Under the pieces are notes generated by a model. It saw only the letters and a list, made by a program, of their open reading frames with translations. It ran no database searches and was not told the origin of the DNA. From assembly GCA_040772685.1 (NCBI GenBank), contig JAXGXQ010000009.1, forward strand, positions 1 to 18,145: a DNA stretch of 18,145 nt. The letters run 5' to 3'. Position numbers and translations under genes: made by a program. This document shows positions 6,995 to 14,927 of the stretch, in pieces. Source of the DNA: JAXGXQ01 sp040772685 (GTDB lineage: Bacteria > Bacillota > Clostridia > Saccharofermentanales > UBA5734). Positions within the stretch are counted from its first letter, which is position 1, and every line of letters begins with the position of its first letter.

Positions 6995-9415
6995 TCAGTT
7001 GCCTGCTTCTTTACTGTCTTCAATTCCGGGATTTTTTGCCGTTGACGCAGGTTCTTGCATCTGTTGCATGGGCCGCCGGCCATGTTTGACCCGGTCTGAA
7101 ACTTCCGCGCGTTTGGCATTATTAAAGCGGTCGAGCGTACCTACCAGATAGCCGGTGATTCGGCGTATGCGTTCAAAGGGCTGGCCGGTTTCTGCCTCAG
7201 TACGGCCGCAAGCCGGGCAGGAATCACCGATGATGCCGTTATAGCCACAGGCCGGATCACGGTCAATCGGATGGTTTATTGCTCCATAGCCTATTCCCTG
7301 CTCAGCCATCAGGCGGATAACCTTTTCGAAAGACTCCAGATTCTGAGTAGTGTCTCCATCGAGCTCAACATAGGTGATATGGCCGGCATTGGTCAGCGCA
7401 TGATAAGGTGCTTCCAGACGGATTTTGTCGTAAGCACTGATTTCGTAGGCCACAGGCACATGGAAACTATTGGTGTAGTAATCTTTGTCAGTTATGCCGG
7501 CTCTACGGCCAAAAGCCTTGCGGTCAAGCCGCAGGAAACGGCCGGATAAACCTTCAGCCGGAGTGGCCAGTAGTGAGAAGTTCAGGCCGGTTTTGCGACA
7601 CTGCTCATCACAGAAAGCACGCATATGGCCGATTATTTCAAGGCCCAGTTTCTGAGCTTCCTCGCTTTCGCCGTGGTGCTTGCCGATCAGCGAAATAAGC
7701 GTTTCTGCCAGGCCGATAAAACCGATCGACAGTGTACCGTGCTTGATAACCTCCCGGATCTCGTCATTCCAGCCCAGCTTTTCGGCATCAAGCCAGACGC
7801 CCTGTCCCATCAGGAATGGAAAGTTATAAACATGTTTGCGGGCCTGCACCTCAAAGCGCTCCAGCAACTGGTCGGAAATCAGCTGAAGCCGTTGATCGAG
7901 CTCCTGGTAAAAGCGGTTGAGATCACCGTTGGCGAGCAGCGCACAGCGCGGCAGGTTAAGCGAGCTGAAGCTGAGATTACCGCGGCGGTAGGTGATTTCC
8001 CTCTCCGGATCATAAACATTGGCCACAACGCGAGTCCGGCAACCCATATAGGCAATTTCAGTTTCAGGCCGTGCCGGATCATAACTGCGCAAGTTGAAAG
8101 GTGCGTCCTGAAAAGCGAAATTGGGGAACATACGCTTAGCGCTGCAGCGGATGGCAAGTTGGAAAAGATCGTAGTTTGGCTCACCTGGATTGAAATTTAC
8201 GCCCTTACGCACGCGGAAGATCTGGATGGGGAAAATCGGCGTCTCACCGTTGCCCAGGCCGGCTTCAGTAGTCAGTAGCAGGTTGCGGATCGCCATGCGG
8301 GCTTCAGGGGAGGTATCCATGCCGTAATTAATGGAGCTGAATGGAGTTTGGGCGCCGGCGCGGCTGTGCATCGAATTAAGGTTGTGGATCAGGGCTTCCA
8401 TGGCCTGGTAGGTGGCTTTATCGGTTTCTTCCCAGGCAAGGCGCGCGGCCATCGCCAAAATCCGGTCGGCTGTTTTGGGCTCAACACCTGCTAAAGTCAA
8501 CTCTTTTTTCATCGCCGGCACAAAATCAGGATTCGGCTCAAGCAACGGTCCTAAGCCTGTTGCGTTGCGTACATTCTTGAGCAGGGATTCCGCAGTTTTA
8601 ACCGGTTCCGGCAGCTCGGCAAGTGCTTCCAGTAAGCCGGCAAGACGCGAACGATAGCTTTTCAAGTAGGTATGGGCGACACCTTTAGCCATAGCGTAGT
8701 CAAAATTGACGATCGATTGGCCGCCGTGCATATCATTCTGATTCGACTGAACTGCTATGCAGGCCAGTGCGGCAACGCTGCGGATATCGCGCGGTTCACG
8801 CAGATGGCCGTGACCGGTGGAAAAGCCGCCTTTGAACAGACTGAGCAAATCAATCTGGCAGCAGGTCATGGTCAATGAATAAAAATCAAGATCGTGAATA
8901 TGAATGTCGCCCTGTTGATGCGCCAGCGCGTGATCCGGCTTGAGCATGAACATCTGGTAGTACATTTTGGCCCCTTCAGAGCCGTACTTCAACATTGTGC
9001 CCATTGCTGTATCACCATCGATATTGGCGTTTTCACGCTTAATATCGCTCTGTTTGGAATCGCTGTTGGTGATGTCGTGGTAGGTCTGCATCAAACGGGT
9101 GTTCATTTCCCGCACACGGGTGCGTTCGGCACGATAGAGAATGTAGCGCTTTGCCGTTTCCGGCTGGTCGTTTTCCATCAGGACACGTTCCACCATGTCC
9201 TGGATTTCTTCGATATTGGGGGTGCGCTCCGCGGTAAGCTCAAGGTACTCAGCCACCTTGCCGGCCAGATCCATGGCGTGCATGGAACGTGACTGGCCGT
9301 TGTCATGCGCAATCGATTCGCCTGAAGCCTCCAAAGCCCGATAAATCGCATTGGCGATCTTTTCGATATTGTAAGCCGCCTGGCGGCCGTCGCGCTTTAT
9401 GACCTTTGTAATCAT
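6995..9415 (-). CDS. nrdD: Anaerobic (class III) ribonucleoside-triphosphate reductase
   Basis: Glycyl-radical enzyme that reduces ribonucleoside triphosphates to deoxyribonucleotides without oxygen. An N-terminal ATP-cone (residues 1 to about 96) gives allosteric control. The core carries NSMHSRAGAQTPFSSINYG (348-365), the conserved MGCR (Cys459) and RGNLSFSSLNLPR. The C-terminus has a zinc-site-like CGYNGIIGDSCPACG and the glycyl-radical motif RITGY with Gly755. Two oddities stand out. The zinc site shows three Cys in place of four, with Asp three residues before CGYNG. The protein is also longer (806) than the roughly 700 residues common for NrdD, owing to a segment at about 264-328 and a roughly 30-residue polar tail after the radical site. 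AGGAGG lies 9 nt before the ATG. The gene is followed at 2 nt by nrdG. Confidence 0.98.
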   Translation of the reverse strand: MITKVIKRDGRQAAYNIEKIANAIYRALEASGESIAHDNGQSRSMHAMDLAGKVAEYLELTAERTPNIEEIQDMVERVLMENDQPETAKRYILYRAERTRVREMNTRLMQTYHDITNSDSKQSDIKRENANIDGDTAMGTMLKYGSEGAKMYYQMFMLKPDHALAHQQGDIHIHDLDFYSLTMTCCQIDLLSLFKGGFSTGHGHLREPRDIRSVAALACIAVQSNQNDMHGGQSIVNFDYAMAKGVAHTYLKSYRSRLAGLLEALAELPEPVKTAESLLKNVRNATGLGPLLEPNPDFVPAMKKELTLAGVEPKTADRILAMAARLAWEETDKATYQAMEALIHNLNSMHSRAGAQTPFSSINYGMDTSPEARMAIRNLLLTTEAGLGNGETPIFPIQIFRVRKGVNFNPGEPNYDLFQLAIRCSAKRMFPNFAFQDAPFNLRSYDPARPETEIAYMGCRTRVVANVYDPEREITYRRGNLSFSSLNLPRCALLANGDLNRFYQELDQRLQLISDQLLERFEVQARKHVYNFPFLMGQGVWLDAEKLGWNDEIREVIKHGTLSIGFIGLAETLISLIGKHHGESEEAQKLGLEIIGHMRAFCDEQCRKTGLNFSLLATPAEGLSGRFLRLDRKAFGRRAGITDKDYYTNSFHVPVAYEISAYDKIRLEAPYHALTNAGHITYVELDGDTTQNLESFEKVIRLMAEQGIGYGAINHPIDRDPACGYNGIIGDSCPACGRTEAETGQPFERIRRITGYLVGTLDRFNNAKRAEVSDRVKHGRRPMQQMQEPASTAKNPGIEDSKEAGN

Positions 9416-9454
9416 GACCTTGATCCTCCTCGGGTTAGCTGTGCAATAGCATGC

Positions 9455-9471
9455 GGCCGATAAAAACGGCC
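9455..9471 (-). other. GC-rich hairpin in the nrdD leader
   Basis: GGCCG and CGGCC (9455-9459 and 9467-9471) form a perfect 5-bp stem with a 7-nt A/T loop. It sits about 40-56 nt upstream of the nrdD ATG and about 25 nt before its AGGAGG. It could stabilise the message or affect initiation, but it may be chance. The remaining 9416-9638 gap is AT-rich and holds the unidentified nrdD promoter; TTGTGC with TATATA at 19-nt spacing is the best weak candidate. I see no gene there. Confidence 0.3.
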
Positions 9472-9529
9472 ATTAGCGGGCATACTTGTATATACGGGTA
9501 AATAGGTCGAAATGCACAAATTAGGCACT

Positions 9530-9567
9530 ACATCTTGTACTATCTGATAAAGTTAGCCACAAGATGT
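9530..9567. promoter_or_regulatory. Inverted repeat upstream of nrdD, candidate operator or RNA hairpin
   Basis: Perfect 9-bp arms ACATCTTGT (9530-9538) and ACAAGATGT (9559-9567) are separated by 20 nt whose ends can pair further with mismatches. It lies 115-152 nt before the nrdD ATG in an AT-rich, otherwise gene-free gap. There is no T-tract on either side, so it is not a terminator. The arms do not match the NrdR-box consensus well. Arm centres are 29 bp apart, close to three helical turns, which would suit two DNA-bound subunits. Confidence 0.4.
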
Positions 9568-9638
9568 TGGATTTACGATGCCATAATAGACAGGAAAATT
9601 CAACTATAAAATGACAGTTTCTTAAAATTTTACAATAT

Positions 9639-10709
9639 TTAATGTGCTTGTCTGATAACTTCCAGCAGTTGTAAAGCTGTAAAGCCATACACCGTCACTC
9701 TGCCCCGATCATAAGAAACTGCTTCCTGCAGCTGTTCTGCAAACATTTCCTGTTTTGCAATATTTTTTTGATGGATCAAGTCGATGATGATCATACCGCT
9801 CAAATTACGTAAACGCAGCTGACGCGCGATTTCCTTTACTGCTTCGCTGTTAACGCGTTCAGCCAGTGCGGCTGGTGAAGACTCACGGCAAGAGCCGCTG
9901 TTTACATCAATCACGTGCATCGCCTCAGTGCGATCAAAAGTCAGGCTGCCACCGCAGGGCAAGCCAATCACCCTTTCGCTGACTGCTCTGGCCATTTCTG
10001 GCAGACCGTGAAGTTCTGCCAGTCCTTGTTCCAGATGCTGTTGGTGCAACTTTAGCAGCGGCAACAGGTCGGGCATTTCAGCGCGCAGCAGCTGTTCAAC
10101 ACTAATATAACTGTCGAGTCCTTCAACCTGTATGCTTTTAAGCCGCGTTGCAAAAGCCTGCAAGCGCACAACTAATGGGTCGCAAAATGCGGCCAGGCGG
10201 CGCGGTGCCGGTCCGGAACCAGCAGAGATTACGATTTGCGCGTAACGCTTTTCCAGCTGTTTCAGATCCTGCGTAAACAGGCTTTCTGCTTCTGTCGGCG
10301 GCAAATCTGCCAACAGCGAACGGCGCAAAGGTTTTTGGTCAGGACGATACACAGCGTAACGCCCGGCAAGCGCGATTTTGTTCGACAAAATCGGCCCCTT
10401 GTCAGCCAGTCCGGAATGTTCAGCTTCTCGTTTTATTGTGATAATTATCCGGCTGCCAATAGAAGGGAGAGGATCCTCGCTTTTGAGACGCAGCAAACCG
10501 TCGTGTCCCTGCCCGATATCGACAAAAACGCCGCCTAAGTGTGGGACATGCCGGGTGACCACACCAAGCAGCAAATCATGTTTGTGCAGATCTACATTTC
10601 GCCATTCAGGCACATACTCAACAGCCTGCCCGTCTTCGAGTACAATTATCCTCGCCGTTTCCTCGTTATCCGGTGAGGCGATGACTAGCAAATCAATAAC
10701 CCCGCGCAT
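9639..10709 (-). CDS. rng: Ribonuclease E/G family protein, short form
   Basis: Endoribonuclease of the RNase E/G family, which cleaves single-stranded A/U-rich RNA and helps mature rRNA and decay mRNA. Residues about 35-110 are the S1-like RNA-binding region (GGVFVDIGQGHDGLL), followed by KGPILSNKIALAGRYAV. The DNase I-like catalytic domain shows FDRTEAMHVIDVNSG with Asp268 and MIIIDLI with Asp310, the two magnesium-binding residues. The protein stops at residue 356, soon after the GFTALQLLEVIR segment. The usual TRKR-type continuation and the CPxC zinc-link of RNase E/G are absent, and nothing resembling them follows in the 223-nt gap. The ATG overlaps the stop of the upstream gene by one base (TGATG), so translation is coupled. 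Whether it can form the zinc-linked dimer is doubtful. Confidence 0.9.
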   Translation of the reverse strand: MRGVIDLLVIASPDNEETARIIVLEDGQAVEYVPEWRNVDLHKHDLLLGVVTRHVPHLGGVFVDIGQGHDGLLRLKSEDPLPSIGSRIIITIKREAEHSGLADKGPILSNKIALAGRYAVYRPDQKPLRRSLLADLPPTEAESLFTQDLKQLEKRYAQIVISAGSGPAPRRLAAFCDPLVVRLQAFATRLKSIQVEGLDSYISVEQLLRAEMPDLLPLLKLHQQHLEQGLAELHGLPEMARAVSERVIGLPCGGSLTFDRTEAMHVIDVNSGSCRESSPAALAERVNSEAVKEIARQLRLRNLSGMIIIDLIHQKNIAKQEMFAEQLQEAVSYDRGRVTVYGFTALQLLEVIRQAH

Positions 10710-11623
10710 CAGCAGCAGCTTTTCGGCCTTTGCAGTTCAGCCTGGCACCTGGCTGGCTGCGGTGGCATTGGTGCGCCCAGTGGATCAACGGGTGCGTTGT
10801 CGGTGGTTCCGGGTTTGAGATAAAGGCCCGTCCGGACCATAAGCGCATCCGCGGCTGCTGTTTCAGCCAGTCCGCCGTATTCTGTGAGTGCTGCCAGAAA
10901 TAAATCCGGCCGCAAATTCTCACTACTGCCGGCCTTAACCCGCAAGCGTAAGGAGTCAGGTGAATCAGTCACAGCTTCCACGATCAGCGGCAGAATATCC
11001 AAACGTCTGGTTTTGCCTTTCGACGCTTTATTAACAAAAAGCTCCGGTTGCGCTAAAGCTTTCTCTGTCGCGGCGGCCAGGCCAGATGCTTCCAGCTGAT
11101 AATCCGCAAAAGCGATCCGCGCCATTATACTTTCGCGTTCAGCCGGGCGTACCTGGGCGCTGACAATCTGAATTCCGACCGGCAGCGCTGCATTCAAGCG
11201 CTCCGCCAGATCAGAAGCTTCGATTTCTAAACCTGCATCTTCCTCTGCTTCTATCTTTGCTTCTACTTTTACTTCAGCTTCTGCTTCTGCTTCTACATCT
11301 ACTTCTGCTTTTCTTTCTACAGCGGGCAGTAAGCCGATATCGACGTAATCTGCGCAGGTTTCTAGGCCCACCCCAATCGGCAGGGCAAAAACAAGGTCGG
11401 GCCGTGGATTAAAGCCGGCAGACCATTGCACTGGTAGTTTTGCTCTTTTTACAGCTCGTTCAAAGGTTCGCATCAGGTCAAGATGCGCTAACCAGACAGG
11501 AGGCCCGCTCCGACTGAAACGGAGCCGCAAAACCAGGCGCTCAGGGGTGTCGCCGCTTTGAACTCCTTCGCTGCCATTTTTTTCTTTGCTGCTTAAATCA
11601 TCAGCAACAGGCATATTCACCAA
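10709..11623 (-). CDS. DUF2344 protein (TIGR03936-like), radical SAM-linked
   Basis: The opening LVLRLRFSRSGPPVWLAHLDLMRTFERAVKR and SAGFNPRPDLVFALPIGVG are characteristic of the DUF2344 family, which is found next to, or fused to, TIGR03960 radical SAM proteins. Its biochemical role is not established. The reading frame is open from a GTG at 11662, but AGGAGG lies at about 11631-11636, within that extension. The likely start is therefore TTG at 11623 (8-nt spacing) or GTG at 11620, overlapping the end of the upstream radical SAM gene by about 20 nt. About 35 residues of nearly pure V/A/E/K (encoded at 11217-11320) interrupt the domain, replacing what is normally a short loop. The gene is followed directly by rng with a 1-nt overlap. 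The family assignment is firm and the start is uncertain. Confidence 0.88.
   Translation of the reverse strand: MVNMPVADDLSSKEKNGSEGVQSGDTPERLVLRLRFSRSGPPVWLAHLDLMRTFERAVKRAKLPVQWSAGFNPRPDLVFALPIGVGLETCADYVDIGLLPAVERKAEVDVEAEAEAEVKVEAKIEAEEDAGLEIEASDLAERLNAALPVGIQIVSAQVRPAERESIMARIAFADYQLEASGLAAATEKALAQPELFVNKASKGKTRRLDILPLIVEAVTDSPDSLRLRVKAGSSENLRPDLFLAALTEYGGLAETAAADALMVRTGLYLKPGTTDNAPVDPLGAPMPPQPARCQAELQRPKSCC
11244..11320 (-). repeat. Degenerate hexanucleotide repeat (GTAGAA/GCAGAA) inside the DUF2344 gene
   Basis: The coding strand is built from GTAGAA, GCAGAA and close variants with a 6-bp period, seen as TTCTGC and TTCTAC on the plus strand. It encodes alternating Val/Ala and Glu/Lys. 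Because the unit is 6 bp, gain or loss of units would keep the frame. The tract is purine-rich on the coding strand and differs sharply in composition from the rest of the gene. Confidence 0.75.
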
Positions 11624-13481
11624 AGCACACACCTCCTCCGAATTGTTGTGCTCCGCAGGCACTGCACTGCAAGCGGCATTCCGGCGTTGTTTCAGCGTTC
11701 ATTGCCTTCTGATACTCACTTAACAGGAATTCTGCTGACACTCCACAGTCGATATGCGACCAGGGAAAAACTTCATCTGCAGCCCGTTCGCGCCGTGCGT
11801 AAAAATCGGGATCAAGGCCGCAGGCAGCAAATGCGGCCAACCAGGTATCGTATTTAAAGTGCTCATCCCAGGCGTCAAATACGCAACCATCCTGCCAGGC
11901 TTTGAGAATTACCGCTCCCAGCCTTCTGTCGCCTCTGGCCAGAACTGCTTCAATATGGCTGGTTTTGAAATCGTGCCAGGAATAACGCACAGATCGGCTG
12001 CGCAGTTTATCGCGCAACAGTTGCTGGCGTTCCCGCAGCTCACTGATCGAGGCCTGTGCGGCCCACTGGAACGGGGTGAACGGCTTGGGGATAAACATTG
12101 ACGTACTGACATTAATCTCCAGTTTTCGCGGGCGTTCCGCACGCGGCAACTCCCGGTAGATAGTTTCAATACCATGCACAATATCAGCAATGCCTGCGAT
12201 ATCGGTCATTGTTTCCGTGGGCAGACCCAGCATGAAATAAAGTTTGGCGCCGGTCCAGCCGCCTTTGAATGCCAGGCGCATACCATTAAAAATCTGCTCT
12301 TCTGTGATGTTTTTATTGATTACATCACGTAGCCGCTGAGTACCGGCTTCAGGCGCGAAGGTCAAGCCGCTCTTGCGTGTGCCGCTGGCTTTTTCCATTA
12401 AGTCGAGCGAAAGAGAATCAATGCGCAGCGAAGGCAATGAAAGACTGGTATTAGAACCGGCAAAATCTTCCAGTAATTCATCCGTCAGATCCGCAAGATC
12501 AGAATAATCGCTGGTTGAAAGCGAAAGTAAACCCAATTCATCGTAACCGGTAGCGCAGCTAAGCTGCCCGGCCTGTTGAGCCAGCGTCTCTGCCCGTTTT
12601 TCCCGTACCGGGCGATAGACAAAACCTGCCTGGCAGAAGCGGCAGCCGCGAGTACAGCCGCGGAATAATTCCAGAAACATCCGGTCGTGAACAATTTCAG
12701 TACTGGGAACAATCGGCTCCAGCGGATATGGTGCTTTATCCACATCAACAAGCAGCCTTTTGCGCACAACAGCAGGTACACCTGGCGCGACAGGCTTGAT
12801 CGCGGCGACTCTGCCGTCCTCAAGGTAGCTGACATCATATAAAGAAGGTACATAAACACCTTCAATACCTGCAGCCTGGCGTAAAAATTCGGCTCGGTCA
12901 GTGTTTTTCGCCTGACACTGATTGAAAAGATCGATCAGTTCGTGAATAACCTCTTCGCCTTCTCCAATTACGACCAGATCAAAAAAATCCGCCATGGGTT
13001 CAACATTGTAGGCTGCCGGTCCGCCGGCGATCACGAGCGGATCCTGTTCGCCGCGTTCAGCGGCCAGCAGCGTCACTCCGCCAAGATCCAGCATGTTAAG
13101 CACGTTAGTGAAGCTTAACTCATATTGCAAGGTGAAACCTATGATGTCGAACTCAGCCAACGGTGTTTTGGTTTCAAGCGTATGCAAGGGAATCTGCTCA
13201 GCCCGCATAAACTTTTCCATGTCTCCGGCCGGCGCGAAAGCGCGTTCGCAATAGACATCCTGCCGCTGGTTTAATAAGTTATAAATAATTTGCAGAGCAA
13301 CATTGGACATGCCGATTTCGTACAGGTCCGGAAAACAAAAGGCGAACCGGGTGAATCGGCTCGCCAATTCCGTGCCGGCCGGCGGTATGTCCTTGGTTAC
13401 GGCGTTCCATTCACCGCCGACATACCGTGCCGGTTTGGCCACCTGCCGCAAAATCCGGCGAGGGAGTTCAACTTTGGTCAT
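11601..13481 (-). CDS. B12-binding-like radical SAM protein (TIGR03960-like)
   Basis: A 626-residue radical SAM protein of a conserved family without an assigned reaction. The N-terminal half (FAFCFPDLYEIGMSN, FDIIGFTLQYELSFTNVLNML, VIAGGPAAYNVEPMADFFD, GEGEE) has the layout of a cobalamin-binding-like domain. The cluster motif C-x3-C-x2-C is at Cys276, 280 and 283 in RGCTRGCRFCQAG. Later come FAPEAGTQRLRDVINK and KLYFMLGLPTET, typical radical SAM barrel strands. The C-terminus has several Cys (CRLQCSACGAQQ and a terminal pair), perhaps an additional metal site. The ATG lies 11 nt after the pgi stop, and its AAAGGA overlaps that stop, so the two are cotranscribed. The DUF2344 gene follows, as in many Bacillota where the two proteins are adjacent or fused; both are linked by position to RNase E/G. 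Confidence 0.92.
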   Translation of the reverse strand: MTKVELPRRILRQVAKPARYVGGEWNAVTKDIPPAGTELASRFTRFAFCFPDLYEIGMSNVALQIIYNLLNQRQDVYCERAFAPAGDMEKFMRAEQIPLHTLETKTPLAEFDIIGFTLQYELSFTNVLNMLDLGGVTLLAAERGEQDPLVIAGGPAAYNVEPMADFFDLVVIGEGEEVIHELIDLFNQCQAKNTDRAEFLRQAAGIEGVYVPSLYDVSYLEDGRVAAIKPVAPGVPAVVRKRLLVDVDKAPYPLEPIVPSTEIVHDRMFLELFRGCTRGCRFCQAGFVYRPVREKRAETLAQQAGQLSCATGYDELGLLSLSTSDYSDLADLTDELLEDFAGSNTSLSLPSLRIDSLSLDLMEKASGTRKSGLTFAPEAGTQRLRDVINKNITEEQIFNGMRLAFKGGWTGAKLYFMLGLPTETMTDIAGIADIVHGIETIYRELPRAERPRKLEINVSTSMFIPKPFTPFQWAAQASISELRERQQLLRDKLRSRSVRYSWHDFKTSHIEAVLARGDRRLGAVILKAWQDGCVFDAWDEHFKYDTWLAAFAACGLDPDFYARRERAADEVFPWSHIDCGVSAEFLLSEYQKAMNAETTPECRLQCSACGAQQFGGGVCFGEYACC

Positions 13482-13492
13482 TAACTATCCTT

Positions 13493-14839
13493 TCAGTCGT
13501 GTAAACGCTTCTCCAGTTCAGCGCGCCGGGCTTCAAAGCCAGGCTTACCGAGCAAAGCGAACATATTTTGTTTGTAGTTTTCAACGCCGGGCTGGTCAAA
13601 CGGGTTGACCGCCATCAGGTTACCGCTGATGCCACAGGCTTTTTCAAAGAAATAGACCAGTTCACCAAAGCCATATGGAGTCAGCTCCGGCACTTTGATA
13701 ACGATGTTAGGCACTCCACCGTCGACATGCGCCAGAACAGTTCCCTGCAAAGCTTTACGGCAGACTTCCGCCATATCCATACCGGCCAGGAAGTTCAAGC
13801 CATCCAGGTCGCGCGGATCGGCAGGGATTTCCAGTGAGCGGCGCGGTTTTTCGACATCGATTACAGTCTCAAACATGACGCGGCTGCCGTCCTGGATGAA
13901 CTGGCCCATCGAATGCAGATCAGCCGAGTTGTCGACGCCCGCCGGGAAAAGTCCGCGGTGGTCCTTGCCTTCACTTTCGCCGAACAGCTGCTTCCACCAT
14001 TCTGTCATGTAATGGAAGCTCGGTTCGTAATTGACCAGGATTTCCACTGCATAACCTTTTCGCAGCATGATGTTGCGCAGCACAGCGTACTGGTAGCAGG
14101 GGTTTTCCGCCAGTTTCGGGTTTTTGTAATTGTTCATGGCGTCGCGGGCTCCGCGCATCATTTCCCGAATATCTATGCCAGCGGCTGCAATCGGCAGCAG
14201 GCCTACAGCCGTTAGTACCGAATAACGCCCGCCAATGTCATCCGGAACTACAAAGGTTTCGTAACCTTCTTCATCTGCCAGGCCTTTTAACGCGCCCCGA
14301 CTTTTGTCGGTGGTTACATAAATCCGCTCACGTGCTTCTTCCTTGCCGTAGCGTTCCTCCATGTAGTTTTTGAACATCCGGAAAGCTATGGCTGGTTCCG
14401 TTGTGGTGCCGGATTTTGAGATGACATTGACAGAAACCTTGCGGTCAGCGATCAGGTCGAACAGGTCGCAAAGATAAGTGCCGGAAAGGCTGTTACCGGC
14501 GAAAACTACCAGTGGCGCACGGCGGGCTTTGCGGGTAAGAGCACTGTTAAAATTATCGCTAAGAAGCTCAATGGCAGCGCGAGCCCCCAGGTAGGAGCCG
14601 CCAATGCCAATTACCACCAAAACATCGGTATCGCGGCGAATTTTCTGGGCGGCCTTGCGGATCCGTGCGAACTCCTGTTTGTCGTACTGGGAAGGCAGCT
14701 GCAACCAGCCGAGATACTCAGAGCCAGGACCTGTTTTTTTATGCAACTGGTCATGAGCAAGCTTAAGCTGTGGTTCGAACTGGGCAAATTCGGTTTCGTT
14801 GAAAAAAGGCAGGGCATTCGCATAGTCGACCGTAATCAT
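13493..14839 (-). CDS. pgi: Glucose-6-phosphate isomerase
   Basis: Cytoplasmic glycolytic enzyme that interconverts glucose-6-phosphate and fructose-6-phosphate. The protein has 448 residues, the usual length in Bacillota. Visible motifs are VIGIGGSYLGARAA (77-89), SKSGTTTEPAIAFR (141-154), the family signature DIGGRYSVLTAVGL (201-214), GESEGKDHRG (287-296), ADLHSMGQ with His309, and the second signature ISGNLMAVNPFDQPGVENYK ending at Lys423. I start it at the ATG at 14839, which has AGGAGG 8 nt upstream; the in-frame extension to 14938 adds 33 residues with no family match. A weak promoter may lie about 50 nt upstream of the start (-10 TATGAT after TTGCGC, 18-nt spacing). The gene heads the run with the radical SAM, DUF2344 and RNase E/G genes. 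Confidence 0.98.
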   Translation of the reverse strand: MITVDYANALPFFNETEFAQFEPQLKLAHDQLHKKTGPGSEYLGWLQLPSQYDKQEFARIRKAAQKIRRDTDVLVVIGIGGSYLGARAAIELLSDNFNSALTRKARRAPLVVFAGNSLSGTYLCDLFDLIADRKVSVNVISKSGTTTEPAIAFRMFKNYMEERYGKEEARERIYVTTDKSRGALKGLADEEGYETFVVPDDIGGRYSVLTAVGLLPIAAAGIDIREMMRGARDAMNNYKNPKLAENPCYQYAVLRNIMLRKGYAVEILVNYEPSFHYMTEWWKQLFGESEGKDHRGLFPAGVDNSADLHSMGQFIQDGSRVMFETVIDVEKPRRSLEIPADPRDLDGLNFLAGMDMAEVCRKALQGTVLAHVDGGVPNIVIKVPELTPYGFGELVYFFEKACGISGNLMAVNPFDQPGVENYKQNMFALLGKPGFEARRAELEKRLHD

Positions 14840-14927
14840 ATGGAAAACCTCCTTTGGATATAAAAATAAATAAATGATCAACAAATTTTCGCGGGTTTGT
14901 TCTTCATAATCATACTTTAAAACAGAT

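Noticed and set aside
7625..8278. 217-codon open frame on the plus strand inside nrdD
   Set aside because: It is antisense to a certain nrdD core, has no recognisable domain and no ribosome site; long antisense frames are common in balanced-GC genes.
9530..9567. A pair of NrdR boxes upstream of nrdD
   Set aside because: The arms differ in length and core from the NrdR consensus as I know it, so only a generic inverted repeat is claimed.
11624..11662. GTG start of the DUF2344 gene at 11662
   Set aside because: A strong AGGAGG lies inside this extension and the added residues match nothing in the family.
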